64,000 bases of DNA from NCBI RefSeq assembly GCF_015680235.1, contig NZ_JADLJL010000020.1, positions 1-64,000 on the forward strand, in the 5' to 3' direction. Position 1 is the first letter of the stretch. Every line of letters begins with the position of its first letter. The DNA comes from Pseudomonas guariconensis. Lineage in GTDB: Bacteria > Pseudomonadota > Gammaproteobacteria > Pseudomonadales > Pseudomonadaceae. This document shows positions 45,097-56,250 of this stretch, one piece after another. The notes below the pieces were generated by a model. The model searched no databases and was not told where the DNA came from. It worked only from the letters and a program-made list of their open reading frames with translations. The translations under genes and the position numbers were made by a program.

Positions 45097-45237
45097 ATGC
45101 TTATTCGCATTCTGAGCAGGATCCTCGCATCCGCTCTCCGCCGCCCAACCCCCGCAGCCACCCCAGCCCCAACCTTCTATCCGATCGACAGCCAATCCCG
45201 CGCCACCCGTGCTAACCGGGAGGTGCCTCATGTCTGA
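45097..45237 (+). CDS. Small ORF, 46 residues
   Basis: MLIRILSRILASALRRPT at the N-terminus is an amphipathic, basic helix candidate, followed by a Pro/Ala-rich tail. It has a GGAG ribosome binding site partly held in a hairpin. Its stop overlaps the start of the next ORF by eight bases, which suggests translational coupling. Function is unknown. Short size makes the call uncertain, but position and overlap support it. Confidence 0.5.
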   Translation: MLIRILSRILASALRRPTPAATPAPTFYPIDSQSRATRANREVPHV

Positions 45238-45451
45238 CCATGAATGCCTGTCTTCCATCCAGAGCTACGTCTGGACTCTCGAGTTGCTCGGTGAGGTGCT
45301 GGTCCAGCATGACGAAGTGCTGGAGTGCGAGCACAACCCACAGCTGAGCTTCCGTAACACGGCGGGTATTCATCAGGCGATCCGGATCATTAGCCGGCTG
45401 GCCAGCGAGCAGTTCAGCAAGCTGGAGGCGATGAAGGAGGAGGGAAGATGA
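45230..45451 (+). CDS. Small acidic protein, 73 residues
   Basis: A 73-residue, mostly helical, acidic protein (LSSIQSYVWTLELLGEVLVQHDEVLE at the N-terminal half, then AIRIISRLASEQFSKLEAMKEEGR). GGGAGGTG precedes the ATG at 45230, which lies inside the end of the 46-residue ORF. It resembles the small, lineage-specific Pseudomonas proteins that sit behind conserved leaders, but I cannot name a family. Confidence 0.65.
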   Translation: MSDHECLSSIQSYVWTLELLGEVLVQHDEVLECEHNPQLSFRNTAGIHQAIRIISRLASEQFSKLEAMKEEGR

Positions 45452-45493
45452 TGGCATGGTGTCGATGCCGCTAAGACACTGAATTCCAAGCAC

Positions 45494-45519
45494 AAAAAAA
45501 GACGCCCTAGGGCGTCTTC
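45494..45519 (-). terminator. Intrinsic terminator of ssrA
   Basis: On the minus strand AAGACGCCC-TA-GGGCGTCTT is followed by a run of seven T, starting 12 bases beyond the CCA end of tmRNA. Confidence 0.9.
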
Positions 45520-45530
45520 TTCTTAGGATT

Positions 45531-45557
45531 TGGTGGAGCCGGGGGGATTTGAACCCC
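45531..45557. other. Probable island attachment site (ssrA 3' end)
   Basis: The T-arm and acceptor end of tmRNA is a classic target of tyrosine recombinases, and an integrase lies 1.4 kb away on the island side. I could not find a second copy of this sequence at the far side of the island within the window, so the call is by context only. Confidence 0.35.
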
Positions 45558-45922
45558 CGTCCGCCAGTACTCCGCTGTCGGTACTACATGCTTAGCCGTG
45601 TCTACTGAGTTAATCCGCAGCCGCCCGACGGGCAGGGTGCTTTGGACGAGTTGTGTAAGTTTTAGTCGCTTTGCCCACAACGTGCTACACGACGATCCTG
45701 TTCTGTATGACAATCACTTCGGGTTTACAGGCATCCCCTGGTGATTGCTGGAGCCGAAGCTACCAGGAGAGCGGGCTCAGCTGCTTACGCAGCGAGAGCG
45801 TAGCCCTCGTAGTTTTCGTCATTGGCAACTATAGAAAGTTGCAACAGTGGATTTACGAGTTCTGTTACCAACTCGGCATGCACCTAGAGTTTCGCTACCG
45901 GCGTCGAATCCTGATCGGCCCC
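45531..45922 (-). ncRNA. ssrA: Transfer-messenger RNA (tmRNA)
   Basis: A complete 392-base tmRNA. The 5' GGGGCCG pairs with the 3' CGGCTCC before the encoded ACCA, and the T-arm GGGGGTTCAAATCCCCC is intact. The tag reading frame lies at 45785-45826 and encodes ANDENYEGYALAA then TAA, ending in the LAA-type degron AA. With SmpB (gene at 53467) it rescues stalled ribosomes. A terminator follows at 45494 and a promoter precedes at 45964. The mature 5' end lies about 30-40 bases downstream of the expected transcription start, consistent with RNase P processing. Confidence 0.97.
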
Positions 45923-45963
45923 ACACTCAGCTCTAGCTGACGTGCCTTTCGACACGTGATCGC

Positions 45964-45992
45964 AGTATACGCCTTTGCATGGGCTGCGTCGA
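45964..45992 (-). promoter_or_regulatory. Sigma-70 promoter of ssrA
   Basis: On the minus strand the -35 TCGACG (45987-45992) and -10 TATACT (45964-45969) are separated by 17 bases, upstream of the tmRNA 5' end. Confidence 0.65.
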
Positions 45993-46010
45993 CTGCTGTG
46001 GCCCGGGGCT

Positions 46011-46310
46011 TCAGGTGCCGCTGCCGGTGCCTCCGGTCGAGCCGCTGCCTTTCTCGGTTTTTTCCATGCGTTCGAGGACCTTGGTGGTGACGGCGATGCA
46101 TTCCTTGGTATCGCCGGCGGCCTGGGCTGCCTTGGCCTTGTCGACCTGCTCGGTGATGGCTTTGTCGAGGCCTTCGGAGGTGGCGCCGACGGTGGCCATG
46201 TTGTCATCGATTTTCTGCAGGTTGATGGTGCAGAGGTCCTCGGCGGCGAACACCGGCGAGGCCAGCAGGGTTGCGGCCGCGAACAGGGCGGAAAGCGCAG
46301 TACCTTTCAT
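46011..46310 (-). CDS. Small secreted protein of unknown function
   Basis: A 99-residue protein with a clear signal peptide (MKGTALSALFAAATLLASPVFA, cleavage after residue 22). The mature part is about 55 residues of helix-prone sequence with two cysteines (in DLCTINL and KECIAVT) that may form a disulphide, and it ends in a Gly/Ser/Thr-rich tail. It is probably periplasmic. I know it only as a conserved Pseudomonas hypothetical. It lies between ssrA and the lactate locus. Confidence 0.75.
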   Translation of the reverse strand: MKGTALSALFAAATLLASPVFAAEDLCTINLQKIDDNMATVGATSEGLDKAITEQVDKAKAAQAAGDTKECIAVTTKVLERMEKTEKGSGSTGGTGSGT

Positions 46311-46370
46311 GGGTGTCTCCTCGTGATGGCCTCTGGTAGGTGGGCCTGTAAGGGTGGACTCCCAGGGTTT

Positions 46371-46424
46371 GGCGAGGGTTCAATCGAGGTGCAGGCGAGG
46401 GTTCAATCGAGGTGCAGGCGAGGG
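46371..46424 (+). repeat. 23-bp tandem repeat, 2.3 copies
   Basis: The unit GGCGAGGGTTCAATCGAGG-TGCA occurs at 46371-46393 and 46394-46416, followed by a partial third copy (46417-46424). It directly abuts a REP pair. Confidence 0.85.
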
Positions 46425-46540
46425 CTGCGCCCTCGAATCGCCGGCGAGCCGGCTCCCACCTGTCCTGCGTTGTTTTTAGAGGCTGTGGGAGCCGGTTTGC
46501 CGGCGATTGGGCCGGGCCCGGTATGGAAAAAGTCCGGGCC
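46425..46540. repeat. REP palindrome pair (CGCCGGCAAGCCGGCTCCCAC class)
   Basis: Inverted copies at about 46437-46461 and 46486-46511, between the small secreted protein gene and the lactate dehydrogenase gene. First occurrence of this class in the window. Confidence 0.8.
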
Positions 46541-46556
46541 GGGCCGTCGGGAGGGA

Positions 46557-49367
<2,811 letters not shown>

Positions 49368-49441
49368 GCAATCTCCTCGCGGGGCCGCAGCGTCTGGCGC
49401 GCTGCGTGCCCCGGTCAATCAGGCGGTGTTCGGACGGGCGC

Positions 49442-50587
49442 TCAGGCGCCCAGTTCGCGGACCAGCGAGTCGCGGCTGATCTCGCTGATGGACTTGGCGC
49501 CGGTCAGCACCATGGCAACGCGCATTTCCTTCTCGAACAGCTCGAGCAGGTTCTTCACGCCGGCTTCGCCGTGAGTGGCCAGGGCGTACAGGAAGGCGCG
49601 GCCGATCAGCACGGTGTCGGCGCCCAGGGCGATCATGCGCACCACGTCCAGGCCGTTGCGGATACCGGAGTCGGCGAGGATCTTTAGGTCGCCCTTGACC
49701 GCATCGGCGATCGCCGGCAAGGCGCGGGCACTGGACAGCACGCCGTCGAGCTGGCGGCCGCCGTGGTTGGACACCACGATGCCGTCGGCGCCGAATTTCA
49801 CTGCATCCCGGGCGTCGTCGGGGTCGAGGATGCCTTTGATGATCATCGGCCCGTCCCAGAACTCGCGGATCCACTCCAGGTCTTTCCAGGAAATGGACGG
49901 GTCGAAATTGGCGCCCAGCCAGCCGATGTAGTCGGCAAGGCCGGTGGGGTTGCCGCGGTAGGTGGAGATGTTGCCCAGATCATGCGGGCGGCCCATCACC
50001 CCGACGTCCCATGCCCACTGTGGGTGGGTCATGGCTTGCAGCACGCGGCGCAGAGGGCCGTTCTTGCCGCTCATGCCGGAGTGTGCGTCGCGGTAGCGGG
50101 CGCCGGGTACTGGCATGTCCACGGTGAACACCAGGGTCTTGACCCCGGCGGCCTTGGCCCGCTCCAGGGCATTGCGCATGAAGCCGCGGTCCTTGAGTAC
50201 GTACAGCTGGAACCACATCGGGCGGTCGATGGCCGGGGCCACTTCCTCGATCGGGCACACCGACACGGTCGACATCGTGAAGGGGATGCCATGGGCCGCC
50301 GCCGCGCGGGCGGCTTGTACTTCACCACGACGGGCATACATGCCGGTGAGGCCGACCGGGGCCAAGGCCACCGGCATGCTCAGGGTTTCGTCGAACAGCT
50401 GCGTTTGCAGGCTCAGCTCGGACATGTTCCTCAGCACGCGCTGGCGCAAGGCGATGCTGGCCAGGTCCTCGACGTTGTGGCGCAGGGTGTATTCGGCGTA
50501 GGCGCCGCCGTCGGCGTAATGGAAGAGGAAAGGAGGCAGCTTGCGTTGGGCCGCGGCGCGATAGTCGGTGGAGGCGGAAATGATCAT
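49442..50587 (-). CDS. lldD: L-lactate dehydrogenase, FMN-dependent
   Basis: A 381-residue member of the alpha-hydroxyacid oxidase family. [29 protein letters not shown] is the LldD opening. The active-site His-x-x-Arg pattern appears in [10 protein letters not shown] (catalytic His about 275), and [31 protein letters not shown] binds FMN phosphate. It oxidises L-lactate to pyruvate, donating electrons to quinone. It lies between lldP and lldE, 61 and 74 bases away. The ATG at 50587 matches the usual start. Confidence 0.95.
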   Translation of the reverse strand: MIISASTDYRAAAQRKLPPFLFHYADGGAYAEYTLRHNVEDLASIALRQRVLRNMSELSLQTQLFDETLSMPVALAPVGLTGMYARRGEVQAARAAAAHGIPFTMSTVSVCPIEEVAPAIDRPMWFQLYVLKDRGFMRNALERAKAAGVKTLVFTVDMPVPGARYRDAHSGMSGKNGPLRRVLQAMTHPQWAWDVGVMGRPHDLGNISTYRGNPTGLADYIGWLGANFDPSISWKDLEWIREFWDGPMIIKGILDPDDARDAVKFGADGIVVSNHGGRQLDGVLSSARALPAIADAVKGDLKILADSGIRNGLDVVRMIALGADTVLIGRAFLYALATHGEAGVKNLLELFEKEMRVAMVLTGAKSISEISRDSLVRELGA

Positions 50588-50648
50588 GGATTCTCGCAGC
50601 GTGGGTGGGTGGTTGCCGGGCGCGCCAGGGCGCCCGGCCCCTTTCACT

Positions 50649-52319
50649 TTAGTGATGAACCAGCATGCCAGTGAGCCAGTAGGCCTGAACCAGGGTGATC
50701 AGGCCGACGATGGTGGCGAAGAACAGGCTGTGCTTGACGGTGAAGCGGAACAGGTCGGATTCCTTGCCGACCAGGCCGGTGGCGGCGCAGGCCACGGCGA
50801 TCGATTGCGGCGAGATCATCTTGCCGGTCACGCCGCCGCTGGTGTTGGCCGCTACCAGCAGGGTGTCGTTGACCCCGATCTGGTGCGCGGTGGTGGCCTG
50901 CAGGGAGCTGAACAGGGCGTTGGACGAGGTGTCGGAGCCGGTCAGGAACACGCCCAGCCAGCCGAGGAACGGCGAGAAGAACGGGAAGGCCGCGCCCGTA
51001 CCGGCCAGCACCAGCGCCATGGTCGAAGACATGCCCGAATAGTTGGTGACGAAGGCGAAGGCCAGGACCATGCCGATCGACAGGATCGGCCAGCGCAGTT
51101 CCCAGAAGGTCTCCTTCAAAGTGGTCAGACCTGTTTTGAAGTTGATCTTCAACACCATCATCGACAGCAGCGCCGAGAGGAAGATCGCGGTGCCGGTGGC
51201 GGAAATCGGGTCGAGCTTGAAGATCGCTGGCATGGCGGTTGGCGTGGCGGCGATCGGTGCGCCTTTGATCACCAATTGGTCCAGGTGCGGGATGGCGAAG
51301 TTGAACACGAAGTCGTACATCGAGCCACCCGCGGCGAACGCGGCCTTGAACGGCTTCAGCGTCCAGATGGTCACCAGCACGGTGAGGATCAGGAACGGCG
51401 ACCAGGCCTTGAAGATCTCGCCCAGGCTGTACGGGGAGGGCTGGCTGCCACCGCTGCTGACCACGGCAGCACCCATGCTGCCCTTGGCCTCGGCGAAGGC
51501 GCGTTTGGGCTGCCAGACTTTCAGGAACAGGGTCAGGGCGATCAGGCTGGCCAGGGCCGAGGTGATGTCCGGCAGTTCCGGGCCGATGAAGTTCGAGGTG
51601 AAGTACTGGGTGACGGCGAAGCTCAGGCCGGCGACCAGGGCGGCGGGCCAGGTTTCCTTCACGCCGCGCAGGCCGTCCATCATGAACACCAGCCAGAACG
51701 GTACGAACAGCGACAGCAAGGGCAGCTGGCGGCCCGTCATGGCGCCGATGTGGAAGGCGTCGATGCCCGTCACTTGGCCGGCGACGATGATCGGGATGCC
51801 CAGGGCACCGAAGGCCACGGGGGCGGTGTTGGCGATCAGGCACAGGCCGGCGGCGTACAGTGGGTTGAAGCCCAGGCCCACCAGCAGCGCGGCGGTGATG
51901 GCCACCGGGGCGCCGAAACCGGCCGCGCCTTCGAGGAAGGCGCCGAAGCAGAAGCCGATCAGCAGCACTTGCAGGCGTTGGTCGTCGGTGATCGACAGGA
52001 CCGAGCTGCGGATCACTTCGAACTGGCCGCTCTTGACCGTGAGTTTGTACAGGAACACCGCCGCGACGATGATCCAGGCGATTGGCCACAGGCCGTAGAG
52101 GAAGCCATAGCCTGCAGCGGCCAGGGCCATGTCGACGGGCATCTGGAAGGCGAAGATCGCCACCAGGATCGACAAGGCAAGGGTAATGCTACCGGCGACG
52201 TGGCCTTTGAGGCGGAACACGGCCAGGGCAAGGAAGAAGAACACGATGGGAATGACTGCCGCTAGCGCGGACAGGCCAAGACTACCAAGCGGACTATAGA
52301 GCTGTTGCCAGGTTTGCAT
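50649..52319 (-). CDS. lldP: L-lactate permease
   Basis: A 556-residue inner-membrane lactate:H+ symporter of the LctP family, with more than ten hydrophobic segments. Family marks include [19 protein letters not shown] at the start, [28 protein letters not shown] (about 120-147) and [22 protein letters not shown] near the C-terminus. It is the first gene of the lactate operon and is preceded by the LldR-type operator, so it should be induced when lactate releases the repressor. It imports both lactate enantiomers in relatives. Confidence 0.95.
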   Translation of the reverse strand: MQTWQQLYSPLGSLGLSALAAVIPIVFFFLALAVFRLKGHVAGSITLALSILVAIFAFQMPVDMALAAAGYGFLYGLWPIAWIIVAAVFLYKLTVKSGQFEVIRSSVLSITDDQRLQVLLIGFCFGAFLEGAAGFGAPVAITAALLVGLGFNPLYAAGLCLIANTAPVAFGALGIPIIVAGQVTGIDAFHIGAMTGRQLPLLSLFVPFWLVFMMDGLRGVKETWPAALVAGLSFAVTQYFTSNFIGPELPDITSALASLIALTLFLKVWQPKRAFAEAKGSMGAAVVSSGGSQPSPYSLGEIFKAWSPFLILTVLVTIWTLKPFKAAFAAGGSMYDFVFNFAIPHLDQLVIKGAPIAATPTAMPAIFKLDPISATGTAIFLSALLSMMVLKINFKTGLTTLKETFWELRWPILSIGMVLAFAFVTNYSGMSSTMALVLAGTGAAFPFFSPFLGWLGVFLTGSDTSSNALFSSLQATTAHQIGVNDTLLVAANTSGGVTGKMISPQSIAVACAATGLVGKESDLFRFTVKHSLFFATIVGLITLVQAYWLTGMLVHH

Positions 52320-52364
52320 ATGGGGTGGCCCCTAATTGTTGTTGGTCAGGCACTGGCATTGGAT

Positions 52365-52381
52365 AATTGGTAAGACCAATT
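52365..52381. promoter_or_regulatory. LldR operator
   Basis: AATTGGTAAGACCAATT is a perfect 7-3-7 inverted repeat matching the TGGT-N3-ACCA consensus of FadR-type GntR regulators such as LldR and PdhR. It lies 46 bases upstream of the lldP start, in the divergent lldP/lldR region. Confidence 0.8.
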
Positions 52382-52572
52382 TACAATGGCTGGTCGCTAG
52401 GTTAAAAGCGTCGTTGCGGCTGTGTCAATTTGTCTCGGGGAAAACTTTGGTCGGATGTCGATGAATGGGCATCTGCCGGGTAGGGAAAATCGTCAACTGA
52501 TGGGTGTCGTCGTCGCCGGTATCGGCGAGAATAGGCGGCCCCGGTGTTCGCGGGGTTTGTGGAGAACATGTG

Positions 52573-53340
52573 ATGGTTTTTGATCAGGTCCGCCAACGGC
52601 GCCTGTCCGACGATATCGTCGACCGGTTGGAAGGGATGATTCTCGAGGGCACGCTGACCTCGGGGCAGCGCCTGCCGGCCGAGCGAGTCCTGGCCGAGCA
52701 GTTCGGTGTGTCCCGGCCGTCGTTGCGCGAGGCGATCCAGAAGCTGGTGGCCAAGGGGTTGCTGGTCAGCCGCCAGGGAGGTGGCAACTACGTCGCCGAT
52801 ACGCTGGGTTCGACCTTCAGCGACCCGCTGATGCAGTTGTTCGAGCGCAACCCCGATGCGCAGCGTGACCTGCTGGAGTTTCGCCACACCCTTGAGGCTT
52901 CATGCGCCTTCTACGCAGCCCAGCGCGCCACTGAGCCTGATCGTGAGCGGCTCAAGGCGGCCTTCGATGCGCTGCAGGACTGCTACTCCCGGGCCAGCGA
53001 GGTCAGTCGGGCGGAGGAGGGTGCGGCCGATGCGCGCTTTCACCTGGCGATCGCCGAGGCCAGCCATAACGCGGTGCTGCTGCACACCATCCGCGGCCTG
53101 TTCGACCTGCTCAAGCGCAACGTAGTGACCAACATCGGTGGCATGTACCAGCAACGCGCAGAAACGCGGGACATGCTGATCAGCCAGCACCGGGAGCTGT
53201 ACCAGGCGATTGTCGAGGGCCGGGCGGAGGATGCGCGGGAGGTGTCGAGCCGCCATATCCTGTATGTGCAGGAGGTGCTCGAAGAAGCGCAGGAAGAGGC
53301 CCAGCGGGTGGCGCGGGCGGAGCGGCGCAGCGGGCGCTGA
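52573..53340 (+). CDS. lldR: FadR-family GntR regulator of lactate use
   Basis: A 255-residue regulator with a winged HTH (about 8-75: LSDDIVDRLEGMILEGTLTSGQRLPAERVLAEQFGVSRPSLREAIQKL) and an all-helical FCD ligand domain (about 92-220) with the metal-binding Asp/His residues (for example ARFHLAIAEASHN). It is divergent from lldPDE and next to the matching operator, so it is almost certainly the lactate-responsive regulator. The ATG at 52573 is supported by GGAG upstream; the longer frame gives atypical residues. Confidence 0.92.
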   Translation: MVFDQVRQRRLSDDIVDRLEGMILEGTLTSGQRLPAERVLAEQFGVSRPSLREAIQKLVAKGLLVSRQGGGNYVADTLGSTFSDPLMQLFERNPDAQRDLLEFRHTLEASCAFYAAQRATEPDRERLKAAFDALQDCYSRASEVSRAEEGAADARFHLAIAEASHNAVLLHTIRGLFDLLKRNVVTNIGGMYQQRAETRDMLISQHRELYQAIVEGRAEDAREVSSRHILYVQEVLEEAQEEAQRVARAERRSGR

Positions 53341-53349
53341 TTGTGTTGC

Positions 53350-53455
53350 TGCGGGTCCAATCGCCGGCAAGCCGGCTCCCACATGTATGGCGGTGTTCTG
53401 AAAACAGCGCTGTGACAGGTGGGAGCCGGCTCGCCGGCGATGAGGCCCATGCAGG
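53350..53455. repeat. REP palindrome pair (CGCCGGCAAGCCGGCTCCCAC class)
   Basis: Inverted copies at about 53359-53382 and 53419-53443, between convergent lldR and smpB. Confidence 0.8.
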
Positions 53456-53466
53456 CTGAAAGAGCG

Positions 53467-53949
53467 TTACTCGTCCTTGCCCTTGTTGCGCACAGCCCGC
53501 TGCAGCTCGCGGTTGGAATCGCGTTCGCGCATGGTGTCGCGCTTGTCGTATTCCTTCTTGCCCTTGCCGAGCGCGATTTCGCACTTGATCAGGTGCTTGC
53601 TCCAGTACAGCGACAAGGCCACGCAGGTGTAGCCCTTCTGTGCCACGGACGCTTCCACGCGCTCGAGCTCGCGCTTGTTCAGCAGCAGCTTGCGGGTGCG
53701 CGTGGGGTCGGCGATGACGTGGGTGCTGGCAGTGGTCAGCGGAGTGATGTGGCTGCCGAACAGCCAGGCTTCGCCGTCCTTGAGCAGCACGTAGCTGTCG
53801 GTCAGGTGCGCCTTGCCGGCCCGCAGGCTTTTTACTTCCCAGCCGGACAGGACCAGCCCGGCCTCGAACTTGTGTTCGATGAAGTAATCGTGTCGCGCTT
53901 TCTTGTTCTGCGCGATGGTCCCGGTCGGATGTTTCTTTTGCTTAGCCAT
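53467..53949 (-). CDS. smpB: SsrA-binding protein SmpB
   Basis: A 160-residue protein of normal length. [43 protein letters not shown] is the highly conserved OB-fold start, and the C-terminal [22 protein letters not shown] tail enters the ribosome. It brings tmRNA (45531-45922) to stalled ribosomes. The lactate operon lies between the two partner genes, an arrangement common in pseudomonads. It is divergent from ratA. Confidence 0.96.
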   Translation of the reverse strand: MAKQKKHPTGTIAQNKKARHDYFIEHKFEAGLVLSGWEVKSLRAGKAHLTDSYVLLKDGEAWLFGSHITPLTTASTHVIADPTRTRKLLLNKRELERVEASVAQKGYTCVALSLYWSKHLIKCEIALGKGKKEYDKRDTMRERDSNRELQRAVRNKGKDE

Positions 53950-54112
53950 AGGGGCCGCATTATAGGGAGTCGCCGCGTTGTCGGCTACGGGGTTTAGGTG
54001 TGCTTGAGCCTGTAGGATGAATCCCGGACAATGCAGGGCCTGTTTCTGTGAAACGGAACTGTTTTCGAAGCGCTGAGAAGCGCTGCCGCCCTGTCTTGGA
54101 AGTGACGCCTGG

Positions 54113-54547
54113 ATGACTACCCATATTCAACGCTCTGCCCTGCTGCCATACCCTGCCCAGGCGCTCTACGATCTGGTCAACGATGTGGCCAGCTATCCGA
54201 AGTTCCTGCCGTGGTGCTCGGCCGCGACCGTGATCGAGGCCAGCGAGACGCACATGCGGGCGAAGCTGGAAGTGGCCAAGGGCGGCATGAGCCAGCAGTT
54301 CGTCACCCGCAACGTCCTGGTGCCCGGGCAGTCGATCGAGATGAACCTGGAGGAGGGGCCGTTCACCCAGTTGCATGGGCTGTGGGTGTTCAAGCCATTG
54401 GGCGAGAAGGCCTGCAAGATCAGCTTGGACCTTTCCTTCGACTACGCCGGGCCGCTGGTGCGCGCCACCCTGGGGCCGCTGTTCAACCAGGCGGCCAATA
54501 CCCTGGTCGATGCCTTTTGCCAGCGGGCCAAGCAGCTCAATGGCTGA
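54113..54547 (+). CDS. ratA: RatA/COQ10-type START domain protein
   Basis: A 144-residue protein consisting of one Polyketide_cyc/START domain. [35 protein letters not shown] is the characteristic opening. Relatives are described either as the RatA ribosome-association toxin or as a ubiquinone-binding protein like COQ10; the lipid-binding role is the more conserved reading. It overlaps the start of the following RnfH gene by eight bases, the usual arrangement. Confidence 0.92.
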   Translation: MTTHIQRSALLPYPAQALYDLVNDVASYPKFLPWCSAATVIEASETHMRAKLEVAKGGMSQQFVTRNVLVPGQSIEMNLEEGPFTQLHGLWVFKPLGEKACKISLDLSFDYAGPLVRATLGPLFNQAANTLVDAFCQRAKQLNG

Positions 54548-54848
54548 CGCGGGCCTGAATATAGAGGTCGTGTATGCCACGGCCGAGCGCCAGTGGTTAC
54601 TGGCGTGCGTGGTGCCTGAAGGGACGTGCGTGCGTGAGGCGCTACGCCTGTCTCGGCTTGCCGAGCAGGTGCCTGGGCTGGATCTGGAAGCGTGCCCTGT
54701 GGGGATCTTTGGCAAGGTGGTCGCCAACCCTGCGCAGCGCAGGGTGGAAGAGGGCGACCGGCTGGAGGTCTACCGCCCTTTGCTGGCAGACCCCAAGGAG
54801 GTGCGCAAGCAGCGGGCAGCCAAGGCGCGGGCGGCACGGCACAGCTGA
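54540..54848 (+). CDS. rnfH: RnfH family protein
   Basis: A 102-residue ubiquitin-like (beta-grasp) protein: IEVVYATAERQWLLACVVPEGTCVREALRLS ... VGIFGKVVANPAQRRVEEGDRLEVYRPLLADPKEVRKQRA. It forms the antitoxin-like partner of RatA in older literature; the molecular role is unproven. The ATG at 54540 lies within the last codons of ratA. The basic Lys/Arg/Ala tail is typical. Confidence 0.9.
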   Translation: MADAGLNIEVVYATAERQWLLACVVPEGTCVREALRLSRLAEQVPGLDLEACPVGIFGKVVANPAQRRVEEGDRLEVYRPLLADPKEVRKQRAAKARAARHS

Positions 54849-54924
54849 GCGATAGCGCAACGGCCTTGTGACAAAAAGCCCGGGCTTTGCCCTAATGCCT
54901 GTCAGTTAAAGGCGCGGGGCGCTG

Positions 54925-55035
54925 CACGTCCATCGCCGGCAAGCTGGCTCCCACAGGGACAGTGCTGCCCTCAAGGCTGACGCGTTACTTGTGGGAGCCG
55001 ACTTGCCGGCGATGGGCTGCGTAGCAGCCCCAAGT
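54925..55035. repeat. REP palindrome pair (CGCCGGCAAGCCGGCTCCCAC class)
   Basis: Inverted, slightly diverged copies at about 54930-54955 and 54989-55014, with a GGGCTGCGTAGCAGCCC mini-hairpin on the right. They lie between convergent rnfH and bamE. Confidence 0.75.
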
Positions 55036-55056
55036 GCAGCCGATAAGGCTTTGTCG

Positions 55057-55587
55057 TTACTGCGGGGAGGTTTCCAGCGGTGCTGGTGTCGGGACCGGCG
55101 TGGTCTCGATGGTGTCGATCTCTTTCTGGATCGACTCTTCAAGCGAACCTGGCTTGGCGGGTTTCTCTTCCGGCTGGCTCGGCTGGCCTTGTTCGGTGGC
55201 TGGGCTGACGGTGGTGTCGCCGCTGCCGCCGAGGATTTCCTGGTCGCGGCTCACGCCTGGCATGAAGTCGCCGGACAGGCTGACCAGCTGGTCGCTGTCG
55301 TTGAAGAAGATGCTCATGCGCTCTTGCTGGCGCTGGCCACCACCGGGCTGGAGGCTGTAGAGGTAATCCCAGCGGTTGGTGTTGAAGGTGTCCTGAATCA
55401 GTGGGTTGCCCATGATAAACCTTACTTGCCGGCGGGTCATTCCGGGGCGCAATTGGTCTATCATGTCCTGCGTGACGACATTGCCCTGCTGGATGTCGAT
55501 TTTGTAAACCCCGGGAAACGAGCAACCGGCGAGTGCGAGCAGTCCCACTAGGGTGAGGCTGGTTAGCAAGAGCTTGGTGTTTTGCAT
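55057..55587 (-). CDS. bamE: Outer membrane assembly lipoprotein BamE (OmlA/SmpA)
   Basis: A 176-residue lipoprotein of the BAM complex. The lipobox LAGC (Cys about 22) follows a standard signal. The SmpA/OmlA domain (about 25-115) has the conserved [44 protein letters not shown] Pro/Glu/Thr-rich C-terminal tail of about 60 residues is longer than in E. coli BamE, as in other Pseudomonas OmlA. It stabilises BamA-D in the outer membrane. It is divergent from fur, which is the classical arrangement. Confidence 0.93.
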   Translation of the reverse strand: MQNTKLLLTSLTLVGLLALAGCSFPGVYKIDIQQGNVVTQDMIDQLRPGMTRRQVRFIMGNPLIQDTFNTNRWDYLYSLQPGGGQRQQERMSIFFNDSDQLVSLSGDFMPGVSRDQEILGGSGDTTVSPATEQGQPSQPEEKPAKPGSLEESIQKEIDTIETTPVPTPAPLETSPQ

Positions 55588-55684
55588 CGGTGGGCGACTT
55601 CCACTATCTTGGCTGGACAACGTAAACCCCGATCATACCCGTATTAAGAGAAGCTGCGAAGCAGCATCGGCGAGAAAGCTGACC

Positions 55685-56089
55685 ATGGTTGAAAATAGCG
55701 AATTGCGCAAAGCCGGTCTCAAGGTGACCCTGCCTCGAGTCAAGATCCTACAGATGCTCGACTCCACCGAGCAGCGTCACATGAGTGCCGAGGATGTCTA
55801 CAAGGCGCTCATGGAGGCTGGCGAGGACGTCGGCCTGGCGACCGTGTATCGCGTACTGACCCAGTTCGAAGCGGCGGGTCTGGTGGTTCGCCACAACTTC
55901 GACGGCGGTCATGCGGTATTCGAGCTGGCTGACGGCGGCCACCACGACCACATGGTCAACGTGGACTCCGGCGAGGTCATCGAATTCATGGATGCCGAGA
56001 TCGAGAGACGTCAGAAAGAGATCGTTGCTCAACACGGCTACGAGCTGGTGGATCACAATCTGGTCCTGTACGTGCGCAAGAAAAAGTAA
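55685..56089 (+). CDS. fur: Ferric uptake regulator Fur
   Basis: A 134-residue iron-dependent repressor. The winged HTH covers about 1-82 (LRKAGLKVTLPRVKILQMLDS, LATVYRVLTQFEAAGLV). Metal-site residues are in FDGGHAVFELADGGHHDHMVNVDSGEVIEF. Where E. coli Fur has CxxC after HHDH, this protein reads VNVDSG, and the whole protein has no cysteine, so structural zinc binding through Cys is impossible; Pseudomonas Fur is known to be atypical here. It shares a divergent promoter region with bamE and is followed by a strong hairpin. Confidence 0.95.
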   Translation: MVENSELRKAGLKVTLPRVKILQMLDSTEQRHMSAEDVYKALMEAGEDVGLATVYRVLTQFEAAGLVVRHNFDGGHAVFELADGGHHDHMVNVDSGEVIEFMDAEIERRQKEIVAQHGYELVDHNLVLYVRKKK

Positions 56090-56110
56090 CGATTTTCTCG
56101 TTACCCAAAG

Positions 56111-56137
56111 CAAAGGCGACCTTCGGGTCGCCTTTGT
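56111..56137 (+). terminator. Terminator-like hairpin after fur
   Basis: CAAAGGCGACC / GGTCGCCTTTG, an 11-bp stem with a TTCG loop, lies 21 bases after the fur stop. The T run is interrupted (TTTGTGCTTT). Confidence 0.75.
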
Positions 56138-56164
56138 GCTTTCTGGTCCTGCCCCGTTTTGGTA

Positions 56165-56248
56165 CCGGCCCAATCGCCGGCAAGCCGGCTCCCACCGGGA
56201 TAACGCCAGCCTCATGAGCAGCGCCGAACAGGTTTGCCGGCGATGGGG
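56165..56248. repeat. REP pair (CGCCGGCAAGCCGGCTCCCAC class)
   Basis: A full copy at about 56170-56195 and a shortened inverted copy at about 56231-56246, between convergent fur and recN. Confidence 0.7.
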
Positions 56249-56250
56249 TA

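Noticed and set aside
45531..45557. A second copy of the ssrA 3' end as the other island boundary
   Set aside because: I looked along 31-45 kb for the T-arm/acceptor sequence and found none, so the full island limits stay unassigned.
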